Source: Eucalyptus grandis
Taxonomy: Eukaryota; Streptophyta; Magnoliopsida; Myrtales; Myrtaceae
Direction of reading: 5' to 3'
Assembly: GCF_016545825.1 (NCBI RefSeq)
Contig: NC_052622.1
Location: forward strand, 45,800,770 to 45,864,769
Length of the DNA stretch: 64,000 nt
The notes beneath the pieces were generated by a model. The model ran no database searches, was not told where the DNA came from, and saw only the letters and a program-made list of their open reading frames with translations. Shown piece after piece: positions 33,769 to 44,498 of the stretch. A program made the position numbers and the translations under genes. Within the stretch, counting starts at the first letter, position 1; the number at the start of each line of letters is the position of its first letter.

Positions 33769-34324
33769 TTCTTGAAATAAATAACTCTAATTCCATTAAT
33801 CAACCCGCGAGGATTTGATTCTCTGTCTCCCAGGATTTTCCGTGAAGAGCTCGTCATGCTATCGTTAAAATAGGCAACGTGGTCTAGTTTTACATTATGA
33901 GCACTTCATGCGGTAGAAATTAATTATTGGTAATTATTGGTAATGAAAAAATTAATTTCTTAAACGCAAGCACACATAAATAATGCCATATATAAAATAT
34001 ATATATATTTATTTTATGCAAATCCCGAGGAGATGTACTCTAACACGTAATCAAAATATATAATTGAACCAATTACATCTTAATATTTCAACAATGTTGG
34101 TAGAGCACGACCAAATATGCTGGACGATCCGCTCAAATTTTTTGCGTATATCCTTTATTTGGTAAAGAATGGAAGAGGGGATTTATCATCACATAGAATA
34201 ATAAGGACAGGTTTTTACTTAATTACGAATTAAGTAGGATTTTATTAGGATTTTATTATCAAGCGTAACGAACTCCCCCATTTTTTTATTTTTATTTTTG
34301 GTCGGAAATATGATTGCTATTCAA

Positions 34325-37300
34325 TTATGTAGGCAATTTTGGAGTAATTACATCAAAAGCATCAACGCATAATAAATCGAATAGGGCTGTCGGGGGGTTG
34401 GTTACCCAATTGCGAGGGAGGTAATTCTCTCTTTGGGCTCTTGCAAGCCAGTCTGCAGATCTGTTGGACTCTCTACTGCAATGGGCCAGAGAAAGGCCCG
34501 GGAAATCCTTTAATTTTGCCTTGATCCGGTCCACATACAGTGCCACTTCCCAGCTTGATTCTATTGCATCTAGAACAGCTTGCACGAGCAGCAAATAGTC
34601 TCATTGTACTTGTAGGCTTCGGTTAGATCTGGTGGAGAGGAAGTGTAGGGTTTCCAAGAGAGCAAGTGCTTCCGCTTGTTCCACCGAGGATGCCGCCACC
34701 ATCTTTGAGAAGCCGTCGACCAAGTGACCCCGAGAGTCTCGGTAGATGTAGGCGATTGCTCCCCTGTGCTCGGTCGCTCCTCTGTTCTCCTCAAGATATG
34801 ATATCACGCCTTCAGCCGCTCGTTTATTCTCCTCAAGATTTGATGTCGCGCCTTCATTCCGAGCAAAGGAGGAGTCAATGTTGATTTTCAGAGTATCCAA
34901 GGTCAGGGGTTGCCATCTTAGCATGTGAGCGTCGCTACTTTTCTCTGCTTTTGCGTTTCTGTTCCAGGTTGTGAAGTTTTCATGTAAAGCTATCGATTTG
35001 AACAGGGTCTGGTGTGGGTGTAGGGATTTTGTCCAAAGATGGACCGGTTCTGATCTTTCTAGATGCACTAGACAGTAGTGGCGATTAGGTCGAATTTTCG
35101 TGCACTTCTTGGGTCTTCTTTTCTCATATACAGCCATTCATCGAGTCGTGTTAACCCGAGTCTTGTGATTTTGATTTGCAGAGGCCTAGCTCTCCATATT
35201 TGAGTTGTCTAAGGGCAGAGCAACAAAGTATGTTCGATAGTTTCGACTTCCTATTTGCAGATAAGGCATAATGGATCGAGTACTATTCTTCTCCTGTGCA
35301 AGTTGTCCAATGTGGGTAGTGCGTTTTGGCATGTATTCCAGAGAAATTGTTTGACTTTGGGTAGAGTTTCAGATTGCCAAATATATTTCTAGAGATCTGG
35401 CTTTGTTTGGTGAGAGGAAGTTGCTATTGTGGTTTGTGGGTTGACTGCTTGATTTCTAGTGGTGAAATAGCCGCTTTTCATTGCATAGGACCCTAATTTA
35501 TTGTTAATCCATACTTTTTTTTATCTTTTGTAGTAGGTAATCCAATAGGGGTTGCCAGGATTTCCCTTACTCTTTAGTCATCAAACAACAACCTAACCAT
35601 TATCTCGTTCCATTTACCATCCCCTTGTTCTATTAATGCACCCACTTTCTCTGGTTCATTTCTTGTCGCTGGTCCTCCAATAAGTTCACTTTTTAACCAT
35701 TTATCTTCTCTAATCGAAATTGTCTGTCCATTTCCAACGGACCACGTAACTTGTGGAGCTATAGAGTCTCTTCCCAATACAATATTTTGCCATCCCTACG
35801 AAGGTCGTGAACCTTTTCCAGCTTTCCAGAAATCACATTGTGGATAATATAAACCCTTCATCAGTTGACTTAGAAGGGACGTAGGTTGCTGTGAAATGCG
35901 CCATGCTTGCTTTCCTAGCATTGCCTTGTTGAAAGCTAGGAAATCTTTAAAACCAAGACCTCCCTCATCCTTCTTAAGTTTCAAATTTTCTCATTTTTTC
36001 CAATGAACCCCAGCAGTTTTGTTACCATTCCTCCACCAGAAATTTGCAATTTTCTTCTCAATAGCTTTGCAGATTGACACAGGGATTTTGAAAATGGACA
36101 TTGCATATTGCGGAATGGCCTACACCACTAATTTAATCAATATCTCCTTGCCTGTTTTTGATAGCAAGTTGTCCTTTCAACTCTCCAACTTCATATTAAC
36201 TCTTGCAAGAATCCAAACAAAGATGTCTTTTTTTTAGCCTCCCCAATCCGAGGGAATACCTAGATACTTCCCTATTTTCTCTATTTCTGGAACTCTTAAC
36301 TCTGCAGCCATATTTTTTCTCAGATTCATTGGGCAACTCTTGCTAAAATAAAATTCCTGATTTATTAAGATTAATAGCCCGTCCTGTAGTGAAGCAATAT
36401 TGATGTAGAATGGCCGCTAAATTCTAACATTCCAATATAGTGCTGTTGAGAAAGAAGATAGAGTTGTCCGCTAATAGCAAATGTGATAAGGTAGGGCAGT
36501 TACTATTGAGCTTAATTCCTCGAAGTATTCCATCTACTACTGCTTGTTTCATCAGGTGAGATAGGACATTAGCCACTAGAATAAAGAAAAAATAAGGAGA
36601 TAACGGATTACCTTGTCGAATTCCTCGTGTAGGCTTGAAAAAAGATAGAGGATCCCTATTAAAATTTATGCTGAAGGAAACCGTTGAAATACATTGCATC
36701 ACTCATTGCACCCACTGATCACAGAAACCCATCTTGGTCAAGCATTCTCGAAGGAAGTCCCATTCAATTCGGTCATATGTCTTTTGCATGTCAAGCTTTA
36801 GGACAGCTTGAAACTTACTTTTCCTCTCCTATGTTCGCAACTTGTGTAGTACTTCCTGCACAATCAAGATATTATCTTGAATTTGTCTGCCCCCCACAAA
36901 GATGCTTTGTTCTTCAATAATAATGCTTGGTAGCAAAGGTTTTAGTCTATTTGTCACTACTTTGGAAATGATATTATAGACAAAATTGCACATACTAATA
37001 GGTCGGAATTGTTCAAGCTTTTCGGGGTTTGGGATTTTGGAAATAAGGGTGATTTGGGTTCTGTTCATAACAGGGTTTAGGTATCCAGTGTTAAAGAAAT
37101 TCTGCACTTCTTTGAAAATGTCTTGACTTATATATGGCCAATGATTTTGGTAAAACAGCCCATTTAGCCCATCCGATCCTGGAGCTTTAGTAGCTCTTAA
37201 TTGTTGCATTGCAGCAGTAATCTCCTCCATTGTGACAGGTTCTACTAACCTTTTATTCATCATTTCATCGACTGTGGTTGATATTTGTTGTATGATAGGC

Positions 37301-38502
37301 TGAAAATTGCGAGACCCCACTTACTCGTATAAATTTTTAAAGAATATTTATGTCATCTCCTTCAAAGATGGTTCCTCCTTCACCCAATCATCTTCTACAT
37401 TCTTTAGCATAGTAATTATGTTTCTATTTCTTCTCTGAATAGTTGTTGCACGGAAAATTTTTGTATTTCTATCCCCCCATTTTAGCCAGTTGATTCTAGA
37501 GCGCATACCCCCAATACATCTCCTCTTGCTGCCTTAGCTTTTCAATTTCCTGGGTTATCTTCTTTGCTATCTCACTCTCTTTGTATACTTCATTGCCATT
37601 TGTCAGCCTTTGTAATTCATTATTCAGCCAATCAATTCTCATTTTTGCATTATAGAATCTGTTTTTGCTCCACTTTGCCAGCTGTTGAGCCACAATCTGC
37701 GAGTCATTGCCAGCCCATGTTTTCTTTACTAGCTACACACATTTCTCATCTTCTGACCAGAATGCTTCATATCGAAACACTCTCCTCCTTCGGTCTTTCC
37801 GCGTGTATAATGATAGTATGAGAGGGCTGTGATTAGACCCTATAACTGGTAATGCTACACATTCAGCATTAGGATAAGCTATCCTCCATTCAAAATTACA
37901 TAATGCTCTATCTAGTCGCTTTTTGACAAATTGATCTCTTGCTCGATTGTTTGTCTAGGTGAAAGCACATCCATTGGGTTCCAAATCCATTAAGGAGCAC
38001 TGTATAAGGAAGTCCCTGAATGCTGTGAACCAGTAATTTTCTACTCTTTTTTGCCCACTTTTTCCCAGTGATACATGATTTCATTGAAGTCCCCTAAGCA
38101 AAGCCAAGATAGATGATAGTTTATACTTGCTCTATATATGGCCTCCCATAACAGCACTCTTTCTTGAAATTCATTAGGAGCATGTAAAAAGGTAACATGC
38201 ATCCTCTGTTTGGTTGCTTTAACTTGGCATTGAACATTTATATAATTGTTTGAGAATGAGTCAATGGATAACACTACCTGGTCATCCCAGAAAAGGGCCA
38301 AACCCCCTGCAATTCTTTCTGGATTCACCAAAAAGCTATTATGAAATTTCAGCCTCCTCCTTAATTGTTACACCTTTTGCTCTTAATTTTTACTCTCCAT
38401 TAGAAAGATAATATTGGGCCTTTCCTGAGTCACTAGGACTCTTAAAGCTTGAATTGTCAAAGGTGTGCCCAACCCCTGACAATTCTAACTTAATAGCTTC
38501 AT
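34325..38502 (-). pseudogene. LINE ORF2 remnant (endonuclease, reverse transcriptase, RNase H)
   Basis: Starts ATG at 38502; codon 6 is already a stop (TAG at 38485-38487), where active relatives have Trp in a SWNCQGLG-type motif. Endonuclease segment at 38041-38331 includes WLCLGDFNEI. Reverse transcriptase spans about 36420-37320: ATKAPGSDGLNGLFY, FRPISMCNFVYNIISKVVTN, LKLDMQKTYDRIEWDF and GIRQGNPLSPY. The catalytic box is LADN near 36463-36471 instead of FADD, so a key Asp is lost. A zf-RVT-like region (35574-35984) and an RNase H domain (34330-34905, with NIDSSF and NRSADWLA) follow. Many stops and frameshifts interrupt it. Confidence 0.85.
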
Positions 38503-38585
38503 GGATGATGCAGTGGCTTATTAGGACTAGTCACCAAAGCCCACTGATTTGACTTCTCCGCCACCTTAATAGGGGTTTCCACCAT

Positions 38586-39793
38586 CTATGTATTGTCGAA
38601 AACTGGTGTTTTAGAACTTTGAGCACCATAAGAACAGAATCTCTTTTCTTTTTTTGCTGTTAATTGCTTGGTGCCTTTGGATTTATGCCTTATCAGCCCC
38701 TTTTCACCTACTGTGGCCTCTAACATGTCCTCTTCCGCTTCCTTATGTTGTTTCTCATAGAGTACCATAATTGATTCTTCATATATGCAACATCTTCCTC
38801 TCTTTTGAGGGCCTTTCTCCTCCATGAGTTGAAGTGCTGAATGCTTTGTAGAAAGACTATTCTCCTGTTGAGTTGGTTGGACAACACTCTTCTGTCCACA
38901 AATGATATTCAAATTCTAATCCTGCAGCTGATTTTCATTTTCAGGAACTGAATGGATAGAGGTCTCTGGCACACTGTCATCATCTTCTGGTATAATCTCT
39001 TGTTTGTCATAGAAAATTTTACCATACGGGCTAAGTTCGCACACTTCCGCTCTTAGCCATTGCCTATATCTTCCCGGTAAGTCTTCTGTCAACCCTGAAT
39101 TCTCATAGGATATTTCTTTGCAAAATGTAGCATAGTGCCCAATCTTACCGAATGAGTAACAATAATGCGGAAGTCACTCGTATTTAAACTCTACCCACAG
39201 TCTCTTTCTCTCCAAATTAACAATGACTCCAGTCTTGAGGAATTTTCCAAATTCAGCTTTACTTTTGCCTTGTCAATCTTGTAATGACTATTACCTTTTG
39301 CTTCTAATTTCACCTCTAATACTTCTCCCAGTTTTGATGCAATATCCCTGATGACTTCATTAGTAACTCTCCCAAATGGGAGGCAATAGAAATGTATCCA
39401 AAAAGCACAATGGGTAAATTCATAATAGATCTCTGGGGTGTCGGGATCGCATTGTTGTAGGACTAGTAAATTGATGGAGAAGCACCATGGCCCAGAATCT
39501 AATACTCTCTATTTTTCAGCTTCAGACTGGAATGAGAAAGAGAAATAACCCGGTTCTAACATTGTACAGGTAACATTCTCAACCAGCCAAACTATTTTCA
39601 TAGTATTTAAGAAGGCTGTAAAATTCACATTCGGTCTTGAGTGCAGTTTCCCAAAAACTACTTTCCGGCATTCAGTCATCTTTTCTTCAGAAATGTCACC
39701 TTTTATATCCACAATATCATCTTCAGACCATAGCTTACCTAGACTTTTGCAAAGAGCTGCTAAATGCCTCTCTTCCTCGAACTGACCTGCCAT
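38586..39793 (-). pseudogene. LINE ORF1 remnant (DUF4283 domain, CCHC zinc knuckle)
   Basis: Begins MAGQFEEERHLAALCKSLGK. A DUF4283-type region follows, with LDSGPWCFSINLLVLQQCD and an LPFGRVTNEVIRDIASKLGE segment, typical of plant LINE ORF1 RNA-binding proteins. The zinc knuckle at about 39119-39160 reads CYSFGKIGHYATFC: the second of the three cysteines is changed to Phe, and a TGA stop lies just before it (about 39175). Further stops and shifts break the frame. The last part ends QSSKTPVFDNT before a stop at 38586. In active elements ORF1 coats the element RNA. Confidence 0.8.
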
Positions 39794-40698
39794 CTCTTGA
39801 TCTCTAGGGGACTTTGATTGTCTTCACACAAGCTGGCGTAAGAAGTTTGGAACCAGTGGGAGAGGGGAATGTATGCCCAGATCGATTGAAGGGAGCTCCG
39901 ATGCAATGTATAGCGTATGGGTATACCGAATGGGGGTTTTGGGTGGTGAATGGTGTTCGGGTATTTGAAAGGGGGTTTCAGGCGGTGGGATTCTCGATCT
40001 GTGAACTGAAAAAGATGGAAGACAGGCTATCACAGCAAATTGGAAATAGATGGGATGGGCATTAGGGTTTTCCTAAGGGTGGGATTTTAATCGGGAATTT
40101 GGGATGATCGAAATGGGGTTTTGTATGGGATGACTTAGGGTTTTCCATTGAGATGGAATCAAAACTTACCTTGAAGGAAGGAGAAGACTACCCAGGCGGT
40201 AGAGAGGAGCTCGCCATTCCGCGAGAGAAAACTGTTTTCTCTAGTTCAATGCCTCTCTCTTGAAGATGCACATTTTTCACAAATTTGAACTCCCCCATTT
40301 AAATACTGAATTCTTTGTTGTTTCGTGCGTATTGCAAGTGGGGACTCGTCTTATTCCCATTTGCATTGCGTCAAAGTGAAACTTGAAATATCCGTATAAT
40401 TGACCTACTCGACAGTGCTAGCGGAAGTTGAAATATGATGTGCATAGGTGAGTAAAAGTTGAGGGTATATATGAATAGAACTTAGTAGGTGAATAATGAC
40501 AATTTGTATAATTGGTGGTATGAAGATTTATACGTTAATCTTTAATATATTTAGATGGCAACCCGTCCCTCACAAGTTAAAGCAACAGTTTAAGAAGTTT
40601 TGTAATTTAATCTAAACGTGAGTTTTTTTTTTTTTTTATAAGAAAAACCCTCGAGATCACATGTTAACATATTAATTGTATGTCCATGAATACTAAAT

Positions 40699-41540
40699 AT
40701 GCGTTTGGTAACGTTTCTTTTTCTTGAGAACAGTTTATGAGTATTTTAAGGCGTTTGGTAACTATATAAAATTTTTGTTCCCGGAACAAAAATACATTTA
40801 ATACGACCCAAAATATTTTTGTAACTTAGAATTTAATTAATAATTTTATTACATTTTCTTTTTCTTTTTTCTTCTCCTTCCTCTAGCTGGTCGGGCCTTG
40901 GCCATGGCCGACCGGCAACCCGCCAGACAAGAGCTGGCAAGGTCGCCGGCCTTGAGGGAGCCTCAGTTGACCACTAGCGAGGCTTGACCTCACCTGGCCA
41001 CCATGAGGTCAACCTTGCCTACCTAGGCAATGCTGACCTCACGGTGGCTAGGCGAGGCTCGATCTTGTCCAGATCTGTGAGGTTGGGCCTCACCTGGCCA
41101 TTTTGAGGGACACTAACCTTGCGGTGGCTAGGCGAGGCTCGGCCTCGCTAGATTTGGGTGAGGTTTTGACCTCACCCAGCCATCGCAAGGCATTGGGGGG
41201 GGGGCTTGCTAGTGGCTGGCAAGGTTGTCACTAACAAGCTTGGGGCGACCTCACTGAGGGCCGGCAAGGCTCCAACAAGGTCGTCGGCCTCATCTGGCTG
41301 GTCGCCGACCATTGCTAAGGTCAGCAATCAGCTGGGGAAAGAAGAAAGAGAAGAAATGAAAAGAGAATAAAAATTTGTTTCTTGAGGTGTTCCACGATAA
41401 CAAAAAACAATTTTTTTTTTTGTTTCTTATTTTTATTCCAAATCTATTCTCATGAATAAAAAAATTTACCAAACGCATTTCTGTTCTAGGAAACAAAAGA
41501 ACATAAATACTTGTTCTGGGGAGCGTTATCAAACGCTCCC
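40699..41540. mobile_element. TIR element (GCGTTTGGTAACG family) with GC-rich core
   Basis: Left end GCGTTTGGTAACG (40701-40713) and right end CGTTATCAAACGC (41524-41536) are inverted repeats. AT-rich arms with GTTCCCGGAACA words flank a core (40890-41330) rich in GGCCGGC, GAGGCT and CTGGCC words. The paralogous position beside copy G (CACTAAGAATG, about 46287-46295) lacks it, so it is a real insertion into the duplicated unit. No coding capacity. Confidence 0.65.
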
Positions 41541-41781
41541 CAAGAATGTCCAAAATCATGTCACAAATTCAATTCCTTTCCTCCATATTTTCTTTTGTTT
41601 GTCGATGGAGTAACATCGTGGACTTGGTTGTGGTTAATAATTATCAATCGGAGATATTGACATGCCATATTGGAAGCATGAGCTGTCTTTAAAAGTATCA
41701 CTTTCTATTTTTTCATTGTATGAATGCTGTACATCTAATACATATCAAGGGAACAAAATTGGGCAACTGAAAGAGTTTCCT

Positions 41782-42705
41782 CTACCGTGACATGATGTTC
41801 AAAAGAGAGGCCCTTGTTCTAATGAAGCACCTGTGCAATCCCTCCAAGGCATCCTCAATCCTTCCAATTCCAATCTCCAAATCCTCCAATTCACATTGTG
41901 CGACCTGTAACTTCTCGCCATCAACCCCTTCTCTTGACATGTGTTTGCACATGGTAGTGAGTGCACAATCAACACATTCCAACTCATTCACATCCCCTTG
42001 CTTATCTTCTTGATCGCATGATATTGCTCCCTTTGGATATACCAATTTGGAGACTATGGACCACCTGCTAATTTGCCTGTTGGGCCTTGACACTGGCGTT
42101 GCCAAGAAGGACAATAGAGATTGGAATATTGAAGTGCTCAACAGATTAGCATCTCTCACCACTCTCATCACTGATGAGAGGTGGTTATTTTCATTCTCCA
42201 ATTGACCATCTTCAAATTTGGCCGCCATTTTCCTCAATACAGCCATCAATCTTTTAGCATCCTTCTTCATTGCCTTCCTAAAGTTGGTGTATTCCGCGAC
42301 ACCTATCTCAATGCATGGTTCGCCCTTTCTCCGCCGGAGAGTGGATTGGAGAGCGCGCACCTGTTCTTTGAGGCGCAACAAGATTTGGCTAGAGTAGTCA
42401 CAAACATCTAGTACTTGGATTGATCCATCCAATAGCACATTGATGAATCCCTCCTGTCGGCTGCAAGAGAGGGTTTGTTGAGTTGATCTCATGTTGAGCA
42501 GATCATCCATACAAACGTAGACTCCCTCAAGGCCCGTGAGCCCGGCGCAGACCGACCCAGACAATGAAGTGGAGGCCTCGTCCTGTGATGATTGGAGCTT
42601 GTTGATCGAATCAAGAGTCCTGAGAGTGGTGGGATGGGATCTGGAAGGCAAGCTAATTGACCTAACATGGCAATTACTTCTGCATTTGGATGAAGATATA
42701 GCCAT
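41782..42705 (-). CDS. DUF241 family protein (copy F)
   Basis: Intact single exon, 307 aa from MAISSSKCRSNCHVRS. An in-frame ATG 39 nt upstream (42744) would add MTAKAKKERKIAK, but it lies only about 36 bp from the TATA box, nearly at the expected transcription start, so the inner ATG is preferred. Motifs: SISLPSRSHPTTLRTLDSIN, LDVCDYSSQILLRLKEQVRA, LQSTLRRRKGEP, NFRKAMKKDAKRLMAVLRKM, hydrophobic FQSLLSFLATPVS before RWSIVSKLV, ELECVDCALTTMCKHMSREG and the C-terminal LHRCFIRTRASLLNIMS. Very close to G and to pseudogene E. DUF241; biochemical role unknown. Confidence 0.92.
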   Translation of the reverse strand: MAISSSKCRSNCHVRSISLPSRSHPTTLRTLDSINKLQSSQDEASTSLSGSVCAGLTGLEGVYVCMDDLLNMRSTQQTLSCSRQEGFINVLLDGSIQVLDVCDYSSQILLRLKEQVRALQSTLRRRKGEPCIEIGVAEYTNFRKAMKKDAKRLMAVLRKMAAKFEDGQLENENNHLSSVMRVVRDANLLSTSIFQSLLSFLATPVSRPNRQISRWSIVSKLVYPKGAISCDQEDKQGDVNELECVDCALTTMCKHMSREGVDGEKLQVAQCELEDLEIGIGRIEDALEGLHRCFIRTRASLLNIMSR

Positions 42706-42779
42706 TTTTGCAATCTTTCTTTCTTTCTTTGCTTTTGCGGTCAAGTTCTGGGATGTCCATCACAAGTTGAAGGTCAGCA

Positions 42780-42787
42780 TATATATA
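42780..42787 (-). promoter_or_regulatory. TATA box of DUF241 copy F
   Basis: TATATATA on the minus strand, 75-82 bp upstream of the start at 42705. Confidence 0.65.
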
Positions 42788-42981
42788 GGAACACTTAAAG
42801 AGACATGGTTGTTCCATGTCAAACGTCAGCACTCTCTCTCTCTTCTCTCTCTGTGTTATGTGGTCAGAAATGTGGCCAACATGGTCGAAATGATTTGATG
42901 TTCAATTCACAATCAATTTAAATATTGGAAATGAGTTGTCTTTGCTGGTTTGTCATATTCTCTGCGCTTTCTTGGCGAAAA

Positions 42982-43042
42982 GAGTGACTGACTCACCCCC
43001 ATTCCTTGTCTCCTATGTTGCCACCTTAGCCCCCTCATTGGA
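42982..43042 (-). promoter_or_regulatory. Conserved upstream block of DUF241 copy F
   Basis: Plus-strand words GAGTGACTGACTCACCCCCA, TTCCTTGTCTCC, TTGCCACCTTAGCCCCCTCA and TTGGAAT. Matches E and G closely, and B, C and D in its core words. Confidence 0.5.
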
Positions 43043-44498
43043 ATATGTTAAATTAGAGCTAATAATAAATTTGAATCTGCTATGGCTGTCTCAATTTCCA
43101 ATACGCCCCTATAAAAAAAAAAAAAATGCATTCATTCTTTAGGAGAAAACAATCACGATCGCAGATCTTGCGCAGGCCGAGAATAATTTACGGCATGAGA
43201 TTTTTCTAGAGAGTAGTTAATAATTGGGACATCATAATTAAGCCGTGATAAATCATTTATTCTTTTTGTTTGTTGGGCGCACGAGTGCCTAGTCATAGTC
43301 ATCCTAATCCGTTTGTTAATCTGAAGTTCGGTGAATTTAATTTTCTTTTCCGGGTTTCTTTATTTTTTATGGAGACACGTGGAGCTTTCTCACTTGCAGC
43401 TAGTGACGACCTAAATGAAATGAAATGTAACTAATGATCCGTTTTTGCCTAACGACATTAAATGATCTCTATCGCTAGCGGGCATCAAAAGTTGCCGAGC
43501 CATCATCTGAGACTAGTCTCAAAGGCGAAAAGCAGCGCATGGTTGGCTAGGCTATGGCCCAGTTCGTTGTGGCCAAGGCAGAAAGTGGGGTGACAGATTT
43601 CTCCGAAAAAAACGACTTTGATGTGGTTGCAAATCAACATCTCATTTGAAGGGAGTTGCTTTGTAATACAAAGGGTAGTAGAAAACCAGTTAACTTTGAC
43701 GCTGTATTTGTTTCGCGAAAAATGCTTTTCAGAAAAACCTTTTTTGTAATTTTTGGTGTTTGGGGTATGAAAAATGAGCAGTTAAAAAAATATTTCAAAT
43801 TAATAGAAAAAAATGGAGAAAATGATTTTCTCTTTCTCCTGCTAAGGTTTCTCTTTTTTTCTGCTAGGCCATAGCTTCATTGGCATTCACACATCACCAC
43901 CTAGACCTCCGAGTTGTGCCACAACTTCCAACAACCCCTCCGCGACCTCAGTTCCTCATCATCATGTCGCGCGAGTGACCCAAGATCTAGGGTTGTCTAA
44001 AGATGTGGTTACATCTAATCTCAATGATGCTGAATTTGATGTACCGATCTCAACCCAAGATCTGAGGTTGTCTAGAGAGTGGGAGGTGTTGTTGGAGAGG
44101 GAGGAAGTGCCAATGCCGGCGTGGGTGTCGGAGGAGAGTTTGGGGAAGGAGGTGGAGGTGTAATAGCCGCCACTAAAAGAGGCGAAGGCGGAGGGATCGG
44201 AGGGTGTAGAGAAGCGGGGGCCAATCTGGGGGTCTAGGACGAGGAGAGTTTCGAGGAGGATGAGGATTTTCTTGTGGGAGAATGCGCGAGAGAGAAAAGT
44301 AAGCGATGAAAAAGTTTTCATTTAATATAAAATTTATATTTCTCATTTCTATTTCAAATTTATTTTTGGATACAAAATTTGTACTGAAAATAGAAATATA
44401 AATTTGCGTTATCAAATAGATTTCTATATCAAATTTGTTCCCGAAAACAAAAATATAGAAAAAACAGAGAAACAAAATAGTTATCATACGCACTATTA
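43043..44498. other. Duplicated upstream flank of copy F plus a repeat insertion
   Basis: 43075-43690 matches the E and G flanks. The match ends near CCAGTTAAC (43688-43696), and 43700-44490 is different DNA. It opens TGTATTTGTTTCGCGAAAAA, has a GC-richer middle, and has AT-rich arms with TTGTTCCCGAAAACAAAAA words near the right end, like the arms of the TIR elements. Probably one or two decayed elements; the exact ends are unclear. Frames in the middle are not convincing genes. Confidence 0.4.

Larger units (their letters stand above)
34284..40286 (-). mobile_element. Full-length L1-type LINE retrotransposon, inactive
   Basis: A 6.0 kb non-LTR element on the minus strand. It is bounded by a perfect 14-bp target-site duplication, GAACTCCCCCATTT, at 34270-34283 and 40287-40300. 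The 3' end is A-rich in its own orientation (plus strand TTTTATTTTTATTTTTGG). It has a 5' leader, ORF1 with a zinc knuckle, and ORF2 with endonuclease, reverse transcriptase and RNase H. Both ORFs carry stops and frameshifts, so it cannot move on its own. The paralogous X block 2 shows the empty site (AACGAACTCCACCATTTAAA at about 45884-45903). Confidence 0.92.
32849..40690. repeat. X block copy 1 (duplicated intergenic unit), split by a LINE
   Basis: 32849-34283 and 40287-40690 together match 44499-46290 in order. Shared words include TTGATTCATT-free stretches such as GATTAAGATAATAATAATCA, ACAAGAACCCAACAGGCCGA, AATAGGCAACGTGGTCTAGT and ATGGCAACCCGTCC. The interior (34284-40286) is a LINE absent from the other copy. 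A (GT)n tract at about 33730-33768 is also specific to this copy. Confidence 0.8.

Noticed and set aside
42706..42744. Thirteen-residue N-terminal extension (MTAKAKKERKIAK) of DUF241 F, also in G
   Set aside because: The upstream ATG is about 36-43 bp from the TATA box, almost at the expected transcription start, and other copies start at Met-Ala; treated as leader sequence.
43962..44321. 119-codon minus-strand frame and its plus-strand partner
   Set aside because: Lies within a poorly bounded repeat insertion that is absent from the E and G flanks; composition is repetitive and no family is recognised.
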